Of a DNA stretch of 64,000 nt, positions 26,025 to 34,471 are shown piece by piece (the first letter of the stretch is position 1; the number at the start of each line of letters is the position of its first letter). The position numbers were made by a program, and so were the translations under genes. Source of the DNA: Pseudovibrio sp. Tun.PSC04-5.I4 (GTDB lineage Bacteria > Pseudomonadota > Alphaproteobacteria > Rhizobiales > Stappiaceae); assembly GCF_900104145.1 (NCBI RefSeq), contig NZ_FNLB01000006.1, positions 1,509,001-1,573,000 on the forward strand, given 5' to 3'. Below the pieces are notes generated by a model. That model was not told the DNA's origin. It made no database searches and saw only the letters and a program-made list of their open reading frames with translations.

Positions 26025-26723
26025 TTACAGTTTCGCAGCAATTCCCGGCGTTAAAGGCAAATAGCGGAAACGACCAAGCTCTGTTTCGTCCAAACCACGC
26101 CCACCCTTGTCATATTGGACAAGACGACAGATCCCGCTCTCATCTTTCAAAGGCGCAACAAGGCGTCCACCTGGTGCAAGTCGATCAAACAAAAACCCTG
26201 GAACCCGCTCTAATGACCCATTCAGCAGAATACGGTCAAACGGCCCTCCGTCTTCATCATCAATTGGCGAGGCAAGCCCATCCGCATGTATCACGTCCAC
26301 ATTGGTGATCTTGCAAGATCGCAACCGATCCCGTGCAAGGTCTGCAAGCGTTCTATAACGCTCCATGGAAACGATACGATCACAGATATTGGAAAGGACC
26401 GCGCACTGAAATCCTGAACCACTGCCGATTTCCAACAGGGAATGTTCTGGCTTAAGCTCAAGAAAATCTGCAACCTTACCAATAAGCGACGGTTGCGTGC
26501 TCATTTGCCCGCAATCAATGGGAAAAGCACGGTCTTCATAGGCCAGTGATTGATGGCTCGCAGACAGAAACAGTTTTCTGGGAATAGCTTCAAGAGCACT
26601 CAAAACCTCAAAGTTCCGCACACCTTGAGACCGCAACTTCATCACCCATGCCGCTTGTCTGGCAAGGTTCTCGTCAGAGCGGCCATCTTCATCTGCAAAT
26701 AGACTGTCTTCTATTTCAAACAT
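26025..26723 (-). CDS. pcm: Protein-L-isoaspartate O-methyltransferase
   Basis: Pcm (232 residues) methylates isoaspartyl residues in aged proteins so they can return to normal aspartyl bonds. SAM-binding motif I is LLEIGSGSGFQCAVLS. The segment DCGQMSTQPS corresponds to the family GQTISQP block, and LERVPGFLFDRLAPGGRLVAP is the late conserved motif. A GTG five codons upstream is an alternative start; the ATG with AGG upstream is preferred. It lies 57 bases after surE. Confidence 0.9.
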   Translation of the reverse strand: MFEIEDSLFADEDGRSDENLARQAAWVMKLRSQGVRNFEVLSALEAIPRKLFLSASHQSLAYEDRAFPIDCGQMSTQPSLIGKVADFLELKPEHSLLEIGSGSGFQCAVLSNICDRIVSMERYRTLADLARDRLRSCKITNVDVIHADGLASPIDDEDGGPFDRILLNGSLERVPGFLFDRLAPGGRLVAPLKDESGICRLVQYDKGGRGLDETELGRFRYLPLTPGIAAKL

Positions 26724-26780
26724 TCCGTCTACCTGCACTGCGGAGCCACCTGCACCGGCAGGAGGCTCCTGTAAATCCTA

Positions 26781-27545
26781 TCAGGATTTCTCCAAGACCT
26801 TTTCAAGGTCACTCATCAACTCGTCTGCTGTCAGGTTCAGATGCAAAGGCGTAACGGAAATATAACCGTCCTTAACCGCCTCAAGATCAGTCCCGGCTCC
26901 AGCTATTGGCAAGCGATTGTTAAACGCCAACCAATGGTACGGATTGCCACGACCATCCTTGCGGCTTTCAATGTAAAGTGAACCAGCATCTCGTTTGCCC
27001 TGACGAACAACCTTAACACCCTTCACCATATCAGGCGCATCTTTCGGGAAGTTGACGTTCAGCAGAGTATCAGCAGGTAAATCATAGTTGAGCAAGCTGC
27101 GAATAACGCCAACAGCATGCGCTTCAGACGTATCATAGCTTGGACCAGCATCAGAACCATGCGCATAGCTCTGCGACAACGCAATGGAACGAACGCCCAT
27201 CAAAGTACCTTCCATAGCCGCTGCGATTGTACCTGAATAAGTTACATCATCAGCCATGTTAGCACCGCAATTGATACCGGAGAGCACCAGATCAGGAGGC
27301 GTTTCCATAATGGACCGTATGGCCATAATCACACAATCGGTTGGTGTACCGCGAACCGCAAAATGACGGTTGTCGATTTCACGAACACGAAGCGGATCAT
27401 TCAAGGACAGGGAGTGCGCCACACCGCTCTGGTCGGTTTCTGGCGCAACAACCCAAATATCATCGGAAATCTGTCGCGCAATGCGCTCTAAAACCACAAG
27501 ACCCTCAGCATGGATCCCATCGTCATTGGTTAGTAAGATACGCAT
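26781..27545 (-). CDS. surE: 5'/3'-nucleotidase SurE
   Basis: SurE (254 residues) is a metal-dependent phosphatase of nucleoside monophosphates and short polyphosphates, linked to stationary-phase survival. It begins MRILLTNDDGIHAEG, holding the metal-binding Asp-Asp pair; VVAPETDQSGVAHSLSL and VLSGINCGANMADDVTYSGT are the other metal-site blocks. AAGGAA precedes the ATG. The gene starts 21 bases after serS and continues into pcm and the NlpD-like gene. Confidence 0.96.
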   Translation of the reverse strand: MRILLTNDDGIHAEGLVVLERIARQISDDIWVVAPETDQSGVAHSLSLNDPLRVREIDNRHFAVRGTPTDCVIMAIRSIMETPPDLVLSGINCGANMADDVTYSGTIAAAMEGTLMGVRSIALSQSYAHGSDAGPSYDTSEAHAVGVIRSLLNYDLPADTLLNVNFPKDAPDMVKGVKVVRQGKRDAGSLYIESRKDGRGNPYHWLAFNNRLPIAGAGTDLEAVKDGYISVTPLHLNLTADELMSDLEKVLEKS

Positions 27546-27566
27546 GTCGCAACAATTCCTTTTGAT

Positions 27567-28844
27567 TTAAGCGCTAATCACTTCAAGGCCATTCATGTAG
27601 GGGCGAAGGACCTCAGGAACAGTAATTGTTCCATCAGCGTTCTGATAGTTTTCCATGACGGCAATAACACAGCGGCCAACAGCAAGACCGGAGCCATTCA
27701 ACGTGTGAACGAACTTCAGCGCCTTTTCACCTTCAACACGGTAACGTGCATTCATGCGGCGGCCCTGGAAGTCACCACACACAGAACACGAAGAAATCTC
27801 GCGGAACGCATCCTGCCCCGGCAGCCATACTTCAATATCGTAGGTCTTCCGAGCCCCAAAGCCCATATCCCCGACGCAAAGCGTTACCACGCGGTAATGC
27901 AAACCAAGTCGCTTAAGAACCTTTTCAGCAGACTCGCGCATCCGCTCCAGCTCTTCCATGGAACTGTTCTCATCCGTGATGGAAACAAGCTCGCATTTCT
28001 GGAACTGGTGCTGACGCAGCATTCCAGCCGTATCGCGGCCAGCAGAACCAGCCTCTGACCGGAAACAGTAGGTCAGCGCTGCCACACGTATCGGCAGATC
28101 AGCCTCAGAGAGAGTCTCGCCAGCAACCATATTGGTCAGCGGCACTTCTGCAGTCGGGATAAGCCAATGATCATTTGTGGTGCGGAACAGATCTTCAGCA
28201 AACTTAGGCAACTGGCCCGTGCCGTGAAGCGCGTTATCACGCACCAGCAAAGGGGGAGAAACTTCGGTGTAGCCATTTTCCTGCGTGTGCAGATCAATCA
28301 TGAACTGACCGATAGCGCGTTCGAGGCGTGCGATCTGACCTTTGAGCAGAACAAAACGGGAGCCAGACATTTTGACAGCCGTTTCAAAGTCCATGCCGCC
28401 AAGCTGCTCGCCAAGCTCGTAATGCTCTTTAGGCTCGAAATCGAGAGTAGGTTTCTCGCCATGCGTGTGCAGTAAAACGTTATCATCCTCATTTGCACCA
28501 AGCGGCACATCCTCATGAGGAATATTGGGGATAACAGCCAAGGCGCTTTCAACAGCTGCATTCAGCTGGCGCTGTTCTTCTTCGCCGTCCCGGATAAAGC
28601 TTTTGATTTCGGCAACTTCGGTCTTCAGAGCCGCAGCTTTTTCCTTATCGCCCTGACCCATGGCCATGCCGATTTCTTTGGATGCGGAGTTACGGCGCTG
28701 CTGCGCCTCCTGAAGCTTGGTTGTGTGAGAACGGCGCGCATCATCGAGTTCTACGAGGAGCGCAGCGCGTGGCTCTTGGCCGCGTTTAGCGAGAGCTGCA
28801 TCAAAGCTCTCCTGATTTTCACGAATCCACTTGATATCAAGCAT
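27567..28844 (-). CDS. serS: Serine--tRNA ligase
   Basis: SerRS (425 residues), a class II synthetase. The N-terminal coiled coil (about 30-100) binds the long variable arm of tRNA-Ser. The class II motifs follow: motif 2 around FRSEAGSAGRDTAGMLRQHQF and motif 3 around NGSGLAVGRCVIAVMENYQ. GTGQLPKF and LIPTAEVPLTN are also characteristic. The gene follows tatC, separated by a hairpin, and precedes surE closely. Confidence 0.97.
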   Translation of the reverse strand: MLDIKWIRENQESFDAALAKRGQEPRAALLVELDDARRSHTTKLQEAQQRRNSASKEIGMAMGQGDKEKAAALKTEVAEIKSFIRDGEEEQRQLNAAVESALAVIPNIPHEDVPLGANEDDNVLLHTHGEKPTLDFEPKEHYELGEQLGGMDFETAVKMSGSRFVLLKGQIARLERAIGQFMIDLHTQENGYTEVSPPLLVRDNALHGTGQLPKFAEDLFRTTNDHWLIPTAEVPLTNMVAGETLSEADLPIRVAALTYCFRSEAGSAGRDTAGMLRQHQFQKCELVSITDENSSMEELERMRESAEKVLKRLGLHYRVVTLCVGDMGFGARKTYDIEVWLPGQDAFREISSCSVCGDFQGRRMNARYRVEGEKALKFVHTLNGSGLAVGRCVIAVMENYQNADGTITVPEVLRPYMNGLEVISA

Positions 28845-28855
28845 AACTTAGTAAC

Positions 28856-28888
28856 CCCGGCAGGCTTGCCTTCAAATGACCCGCCGGG
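28856..28888 (-). promoter_or_regulatory. Hairpin between tatC and serS
   Basis: Nine-base-pair stem on the minus-strand RNA (28856-28864 with 28880-28888, one G-U pair that is a mismatch on the plus strand). It lies about 12 bases before the serS ATG, inside its ribosome-binding region, with no clear U tract. Confidence 0.5.
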
Positions 28889-28914
28889 AACTCGCAATCA
28901 AAGGGGAAGAGAGC

Positions 28915-29700
28915 CTAGGCTTCTTCTTCCGCTTCCTTCTCTTGACGCTTCTTCTCGACGAGCCGTACACAATAGATGGAGACTTCGTAGAGAAGCAGAG
29001 TGGGAAGTGCAAGACCGATCTGTGAAATCGGATCAGGAGGTGTTAAAATTGCAGCAGCCGCAAAGGCAGCAACAACTGCATATTTACGTTTTCCCTTGAG
29101 GGAATCTGCGGTCACCAGACCAGCGCGGCCCAAAAGGGTCAACACGACTGGAAGCTGAAACACCAAACCGAACGCGAATATAAGCACCATGACGAAACTC
29201 AGGTACTCACTCACACGTGGCAGCATCTCAATGGACGCCTGCCCTTCCATACCCAGCTGTTGCATAGCAAGGAAGAAGCTCATCGCCATTGGCAGCACAA
29301 GGTAATAAACCAGCGCTCCACCAACCACAAACAACACAGGCGTTGCAACCAGATATGGAATAAACGCACCACGTTCATGCTTATAAAGCCCCGGAGCCAT
29401 AAACATGTAAACTTGGCTTGCCAACACTGGGAAGGCAATAAACAACGCGCCAAACAGCGCCAGTTTCATCTGGGTGAAGAACCACTCATGTGGTGCAGTG
29501 TAAATCAGCCGAACTTCAAGGTTCTCGCCAGCTGCTTGCTCGAAAGGAAGCACGAGAAAATTGAAAAGATCATTTGAAAAATAGAAGCAGACCACAAACG
29601 CAAGAGAAATCGCAATCACCGACTTCATCAGCCGGGACCGCAATTCGATTAGATGTTCGATCAGCGGCGCACGCGAATCTTCAATTTCGTTATCACTCAT
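28915..29700 (-). CDS. tatC: Sec-independent protein translocase TatC
   Basis: TatC (261 residues), the polytopic receptor for twin-arginine signal peptides. Six membrane helices are visible. The conserved APLIEHLIELRSRL at the N terminus and FVMVLIFAFGLVFQLPVVL in the second half match the family. It has an extended Lys/Glu-rich tail after the last helix. It starts 12 bases after tatB, so tatB-tatC are tightly coupled. Confidence 0.97.
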   Translation of the reverse strand: MSDNEIEDSRAPLIEHLIELRSRLMKSVIAISLAFVVCFYFSNDLFNFLVLPFEQAAGENLEVRLIYTAPHEWFFTQMKLALFGALFIAFPVLASQVYMFMAPGLYKHERGAFIPYLVATPVLFVVGGALVYYLVLPMAMSFFLAMQQLGMEGQASIEMLPRVSEYLSFVMVLIFAFGLVFQLPVVLTLLGRAGLVTADSLKGKRKYAVVAAFAAAAILTPPDPISQIGLALPTLLLYEVSIYCVRLVEKKRQEKEAEEEA

Positions 29701-29712
29701 AAAATTGCCGCC

Positions 29713-30189
29713 CTAGCTTTCGTCTTTGCTGGTAGAAGTGCTTGCGGCACTTTCCTTCGCGCTTTGCTTGGAAGCCATCTCAGCTGAAGAAACAACGCTT
29801 TGCTGCGGAACCTCAGCTTTAACAGGCGCTACTTCCGGTGTTACTTCAGAAGAAGAATCAACTTTCAGGGAGGATTTCACATCTTCTTCTGTTTTAGTAA
29901 GGCTCTGCTTTAGCTTGTGCTTCTCGTCCTCAAGGCTCTTCTTCAAATCGCCAAGCGGATTGAAATTCTGTGCAACATCGGCCTGCTTGCGCATTTCATC
30001 GATGCCGGTTTGCTTTTCCGCTTCTTTGACAGCGTCATTCAAACTGGACTGAAATTCACCCGCCATACGCCGAACGCTGCCGATGGTACGCCCGATTGTG
30101 CGTAACATACCCGGCAGTTCTTTTGGTCCAACCACGAGGATTGCAACCACAGCAACAAGCAGCAGCTCTGTCCATGAGATATCGAACAT
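29713..30189 (-). CDS. tatB: Sec-independent protein translocase TatB
   Basis: TatB (158 residues): one N-terminal helix MFDISWTELLLVAVVAILVV, the hinge GPKELP, an amphipathic helix, and a charged, variable C-terminal half rich in Lys, Glu, Ser and Val. With TatC it forms the receptor for folded Tat substrates. It lies between tatA (171 bases upstream, so perhaps with an extra promoter) and tatC. Confidence 0.95.
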   Translation of the reverse strand: MFDISWTELLLVAVVAILVVGPKELPGMLRTIGRTIGSVRRMAGEFQSSLNDAVKEAEKQTGIDEMRKQADVAQNFNPLGDLKKSLEDEKHKLKQSLTKTEEDVKSSLKVDSSSEVTPEVAPVKAEVPQQSVVSSAEMASKQSAKESAASTSTSKDES

Positions 30190-30360
30190 TAAGAAGCCGT
30201 TTCATTTTTGTCGCCTATAACACACAAAAGGGAGCACTATAGAAAACACGTAGTGCCAGATATCGACACATCCACTAGGGAAAGGCGCAGGAACCATACC
30301 ATGAGGCAGGATTAAACCGACTTTCCCTAAACAATTCACATCGATCACTTAAAAGAACAC

Positions 30361-30606
30361 TTAGTCCTTTTTAGCGGTGTCTTCAGTTTTTTCTTGCGCG
30401 GACACGCTTTCGCCTGGCGCATGATCGATCACTTTAGGATCTTCGTCTTTTTCTTTAGCTTCAACAGCGTCGTCATTTAGACCCTTTTTGAAGCTATTAA
30501 TGCCCTTAGCGACATCACCCATCAACTCGGAGATCTTTCCACGACCGAAAAGTAGAACTACGACAACCGCGATGATGACGATTTGCCAAATACCAACTGA
30601 GCCCAT
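30361..30606 (-). CDS. tatA: Sec-independent protein translocase TatA
   Basis: TatA (81 residues) forms the pore part of the Tat system. One helix from IWQIVIIAVVVVLLFGRGKI carries the conserved FGRGKI hinge; an amphipathic helix MGDVAKGINSFKKGL and an acidic/Lys-rich tail follow. AAGGAG precedes the ATG. It is the first of the tatA-tatB-tatC series. Confidence 0.96.
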   Translation of the reverse strand: MGSVGIWQIVIIAVVVVLLFGRGKISELMGDVAKGINSFKKGLNDDAVEAKEKDEDPKVIDHAPGESVSAQEKTEDTAKKD

Positions 30607-30688
30607 CAACCAAACTCCTTAAGAATTCTGAACTGTGTTTCGAGAGACACTACATCCCCTAGATACTAATAGGTAGTATCAAGAAGAA

Positions 30689-31771
30689 TTACCCACTATG
30701 ATTTACTGAGGCCTCTCGCCCAAAAACCAAAACATTCTCTGCATTTATACACAAATCTATGACATTTTCTGGGTAAAACCGTAAGACATCACCCGTACGA
30801 ATACGTAGAAGTTGCGATATTCCTTCAACTTTTACGTCCAGAAGATCTGTCTCACCTGCCATTGCACGAGAGATTACTCTTCCTTTAAACTGTCCCTCAC
30901 CATGACATACCTTAAGGTGATGCGGTCTTATACATAAGGTCGCATGGGCTCCCTCTTCAAGGCCTGCGCCGGAGAAGTTCCCGATTGGCGTCACCAACCG
31001 GCCGCCAGCAATTTTTCCGGGGATCTCATTGAGATCAGAAAAGAACTTTGCTGCGAACAAACTATTCGGGTGGAAGTAAATCTCTTCAGGCGTGCCAAGC
31101 TGTACCACTTCGCCGCTGCGCATCAACGCAATCCTGTTTCCAACCCGCAAGGCTTCTTCAGGGTCATGTGTCACCACAACAGCGGTTGCTCCATGCATCC
31201 TGATCATCTCCAGTGTCTGCGCACGCACATCATCACGAAGGCGGCTATCCAAACCTGAGAATGGCTCATCCATTAAAAGTGTATGCGGTCGCGGCGCCAT
31301 TGCCCGCGCCAACGCGGCCCGTTGCTGTTCCCCTCCGGAAAGACCATGCGGATAATCTTCCGCATACTGTCCAAGACCAACCATCTGCAGCGCGTCTTGT
31401 GCACGCCGCTTAGCCACATCAGTGGACAGGTCAGAAAGTCCGAACATCACGTTTTCCAAAATCGACAGATGCGGAAACAGCGCATAATCTTGAAACATCA
31501 GCCCGACACCGCGTTTTTCCGGTGGCAAGAAGTTGTTTTCATCGGCAACGGTTTTGCCGTTAATCCGCACACTTCCGCGCTGCTGACGTACAACGCCCGC
31601 CGCAATTCGCAAAAGAGTTGTTTTACCACACCCGGAATGCCCGAGCAGACACAGCACTTCACCACCACTTAGCGAGAGTGAAACACCGCGAACCGCAGGT
31701 AAGTCACCATAATTATGGTAGATATTGTCAAACACCAGACGCTCTGGTGCGGCAACCTTCCCTGTGTCCAT
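30689..31771 (-). CDS. ABC transporter ATP-binding protein, FbpC-like
   Basis: A 360-residue ATPase of the iron(III)/spermidine-type import family. Walker A is GHSGCGKTT, the Q loop is FQDYALFPHLS, the signature is LSGGEQQR, Walker B is TLLMDEPFSGLD and the switch His is in VVVTHDPEEAL. A C-terminal TOBE-like domain (about 255-345) follows. The nearest relatives energise ferric-iron uptake, but no permease or binding-protein gene is adjacent, so the substrate is unknown. GAGG precedes the ATG. It lies between scpB and tatA. Confidence 0.88.
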   Translation of the reverse strand: MDTGKVAAPERLVFDNIYHNYGDLPAVRGVSLSLSGGEVLCLLGHSGCGKTTLLRIAAGVVRQQRGSVRINGKTVADENNFLPPEKRGVGLMFQDYALFPHLSILENVMFGLSDLSTDVAKRRAQDALQMVGLGQYAEDYPHGLSGGEQQRAALARAMAPRPHTLLMDEPFSGLDSRLRDDVRAQTLEMIRMHGATAVVVTHDPEEALRVGNRIALMRSGEVVQLGTPEEIYFHPNSLFAAKFFSDLNEIPGKIAGGRLVTPIGNFSGAGLEEGAHATLCIRPHHLKVCHGEGQFKGRVISRAMAGETDLLDVKVEGISQLLRIRTGDVLRFYPENVIDLCINAENVLVFGREASVNHSG

Positions 31772-31825
31772 TAATCCCTCATCAAACTCACACGCGGTCG
31801 ATCAAGTCGCCCTATCTGCATGTGT

Positions 31826-32527
31826 TTATTTTTCTCCGGCGTCTTCTTCAAGTGCGCCAGTTGCAAACATTTCATTTTCTTCCAGAGGATCTTCGTCCTC
31901 TGTCAGATCAATACTGTCGTCAGGTGCTGGCACATGGAAGCTGGCAGGAATAGCACTGTCCAGCAGCCCTGCCCCTTTCAACTCCTCAAGTCCCGGTAAA
32001 TCCTTGATACTCTCAAGACCAAAATGGTCCAGAAAATCAAAAGTCGTCCCATAAGTAACCGGACGCCCCGGCGCCCTGCGACGCCCGCGCATACGCAGCC
32101 AGCCCGTTTCTAAAAGCACATCCAGTGTACCCTTAGATGTGGAAACGCCGCGAATATCTTCAATCTCGGCGCGGGTCACAGGTTGGTGAAACGCGATAAT
32201 CGCCAGTGTTTCCAAAGCCGCACGAGACAAACGCCGCTGTTCAACCGCTTGCCTGTGCAAGATGAACGACAGGTCCGCCGCCGTCCGGAAGGACCAGCGA
32301 TCCTCGTTAGACCTTAACTGAACACCGCGTTTGCGATAGTGCGCCCGCAATCGGGTGAGCGCACTGCGAATATCCCGATTACCCGGTATCCGCTTAGAAA
32401 GCTCAGTAAAGCTCAAAGGTTCAGCGCTCGCGAAAATCAGCGCTTCCACCATCCGGTCTGTTTCAAGCAGCTCACCTGCATCAGCAACCTCAATTGCTTC
32501 ATCAAGAAGGTCTGGTGCTTTAGTCAT
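31826..32527 (-). CDS. scpB: Segregation and condensation protein B
   Basis: ScpB (233 residues), the winged-helix partner of the SMC-ScpA condensin complex that organises chromosomes. MVEALIFASAEPLSFTEL and LETLAIIAFHQPVTRAEIE are the two winged-helix signatures, followed by GRPVTYGTTFDFLDHFGL. The C-terminal tail is acidic. Its ATG overlaps the scpA stop (ATGA), giving translational coupling. Confidence 0.95.
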   Translation of the reverse strand: MTKAPDLLDEAIEVADAGELLETDRMVEALIFASAEPLSFTELSKRIPGNRDIRSALTRLRAHYRKRGVQLRSNEDRWSFRTAADLSFILHRQAVEQRRLSRAALETLAIIAFHQPVTRAEIEDIRGVSTSKGTLDVLLETGWLRMRGRRRAPGRPVTYGTTFDFLDHFGLESIKDLPGLEELKGAGLLDSAIPASFHVPAPDDSIDLTEDEDPLEENEMFATGALEEDAGEK

Positions 32528-33396
32528 GACAACACCAACTTTGTCTCATCACCAGCCACCGGCGTATCAGCACCCAGCAGATCTTCAGGCTTACGCTGTG
32601 ACGCTCTCACATAAATCGTCTCAAACGGACCAGATTGCTGAATATCAATCACGCCCTCACGTACAAGCTCAAGACTAGCAGAAAACGCAGAAGCCATGGC
32701 CGTGGTGCACTCTTTCGGGTCTTCAAGGTAAATCGCTAAAAACCGCTCAATAGGCGTCCAGACTGCAATATTTCCAATCAGCCGCGTCAGGATATCGCGC
32801 GCATCCTGTAGCGACCACACATCTCGTTTTTTCACATGCACCGATGTCACAGACTGACGTTGCCGCTGAGAAGCATACGCCATCAGCACATCATAAAGCG
32901 TTGCCGTCCACACACTACGCCGTTCAACAGATACAGTCTCCGGTGCTCCGCGCGCAAACACCTCTCGTCCCAGCCTTGAACGGTTCATCAACTTGGCAGA
33001 GGCATCACGCATCGCCTCAAGCCGCTGTAACCGAAATGCCAACGCAGCAGCAAGCTCTTCGCCAGTTGGCTCTTCGCTGTCTTTTTGCTGCGGGATCAAT
33101 AAACGAGACTTCAGATAAGCCAGCCATGCAGCCATCACAAGATAGTCAGCAGCTAGCTCCAACCTCAATTGTCGCGCGGCGCGTACAAAATCAAGATACT
33201 GCTCAGTCAAAGCCAGAATGGAAATTTTGGTGATGTCCACTTTCTGACTACGAGCAAGTGCGAGCAAAACATCAAGTGGGCCTTCAAACCCATCCACATC
33301 CACAAGCAGGTTCGGCTCACCAGTCGCAGGCTGCTCTATAGCCGCCGCGCCTGCTAAAACCTGATCAAACTGCTCCGTGGCCTCAATGTCGCTCAA
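32524..33396 (-). CDS. scpA: Segregation and condensation protein A
   Basis: ScpA (290 residues), the kleisin subunit bridging SMC heads. DVDGFEGPLDVLLALARSQK is the typical start of the domain, followed by ITEQYL-like LTEQYLDFVRA and AADYLVMAAWLAYLKSRLL. It overlaps nagZ upstream by four bases and scpB downstream by four bases, making a tight three-gene series nagZ-scpA-scpB that is common in alphaproteobacteria. Confidence 0.95.
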   Translation of the reverse strand: MSDIEATEQFDQVLAGAAAIEQPATGEPNLLVDVDGFEGPLDVLLALARSQKVDITKISILALTEQYLDFVRAARQLRLELAADYLVMAAWLAYLKSRLLIPQQKDSEEPTGEELAAALAFRLQRLEAMRDASAKLMNRSRLGREVFARGAPETVSVERRSVWTATLYDVLMAYASQRQRQSVTSVHVKKRDVWSLQDARDILTRLIGNIAVWTPIERFLAIYLEDPKECTTAMASAFSASLELVREGVIDIQQSGPFETIYVRASQRKPEDLLGADTPVAGDETKLVLS

Positions 33397-34421
33397 GCAT
33401 CAACCCTTTTTGCAGCTGCGCACAGCTCATCAAACTCAGCCCGCAAACTCATTTCATCCCCGTCAAACACCTGTGTGTTTCGCGCCATTGCCGTTTCAAT
33501 ACGTTCAAGGCACTTTCCGCTCACATCAGGAACGGACGCCGCAACAACACGCATCTCATCAAGCTTACCGTTGCAGTGGAGCACAAGATCACAGCCAGCT
33601 TCAACAATTTTATCAACGCGACTCTTCAAATCGCCCCCAAGGGCTTTCATGGAGATGTCATCGCTAATCAACACACCATCAAAGCCAATGCAATCTCTGA
33701 TAACCCGCTGAATAGCATAGGAAGATTGTGTAACAGGATGATTTCCATCAATATCTTTAAAGACGATGTGGGCAGTCATCCCCATAGGACAATCCCTAAG
33801 CTCCCGGAATGGTACAAAATCTCTTGCCTCCAGCTCTTCAAAGCTGCAAGTCACTTCTGGTAGGGAAATATGACTATCAACAAGAGAGCGGCCATGCCCC
33901 GGAAGGTGCTTCATCACCGGCATCACACCAGCAGCCAGACAGCCGTCCATAGCAGCACGGCCCAACACGCTCACCAGCTCCTTATCAGAGCCATAAGCAC
34001 GCAGACCAATGATATGACTTGCCCCGTCCACGGGCATATCAAGACAGGGAATACAATTGCCGGAAAGACCAAGCCCAACCAAATCAAGGCCAATCAGCAA
34101 AGCATGGAGATAAGCTGCCCGCTTAGCCGCCTCAACGTCCTGCGTATAAAGCCGCGCGATATCACCTGCAGCGGGATAGATCGGCACATGTGGCGCACCA
34201 AAACGCTGCACACGGCCACCTTCCTGATCAATAAAGACAGGCGCATCCGCACGGCCAACAGCCTCGCGAAAATCAGCACAAACCCGGCGAATTTGCACAG
34301 GTGTTTCCATATTGCGGGCAAAAAGGATCAGACCAAACGGTTTTTGATCGCGAAAAAAGGCCTTGTCCTCAGCGCTAAGCTCAGGCCCAAGGCAACCAGA
34401 AATGAACGATTTAAAGAACAT
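33393..34421 (-). CDS. nagZ: Beta-N-acetylhexosaminidase
   Basis: NagZ (342 residues), a cytoplasmic family 3 glycosidase that removes GlcNAc from recycled anhydromuropeptides. The signature KHLPGHGRSLVDSHISLPEV includes the catalytic-loop His, and VLISDDISMKALGG holds the nucleophile Asp. FIDQEGGRVQRF is a further family block. There is no signal peptide, as expected. A perfect hairpin lies 13 bases before the start codon. Confidence 0.95.
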   Translation of the reverse strand: MFFKSFISGCLGPELSAEDKAFFRDQKPFGLILFARNMETPVQIRRVCADFREAVGRADAPVFIDQEGGRVQRFGAPHVPIYPAAGDIARLYTQDVEAAKRAAYLHALLIGLDLVGLGLSGNCIPCLDMPVDGASHIIGLRAYGSDKELVSVLGRAAMDGCLAAGVMPVMKHLPGHGRSLVDSHISLPEVTCSFEELEARDFVPFRELRDCPMGMTAHIVFKDIDGNHPVTQSSYAIQRVIRDCIGFDGVLISDDISMKALGGDLKSRVDKIVEAGCDLVLHCNGKLDEMRVVAASVPDVSGKCLERIETAMARNTQVFDGDEMSLRAEFDELCAAAKRVDA

Positions 34422-34434
34422 AGCTAACGCAGGT

Positions 34435-34461
34435 AGCTTGACGCAGAGTGTGCGTCAAGCT
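34435..34461 (-). promoter_or_regulatory. Hairpin between SPOR gene and nagZ
   Basis: Eleven-base-pair perfect inverted repeat AGCTTGACGCA/TGCGTCAAGCT with a five-base loop, 13 bases before the nagZ ATG. There is no U tract after it on the minus strand. Confidence 0.6.
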
Positions 34462-34471
34462 CCAATGCGAA

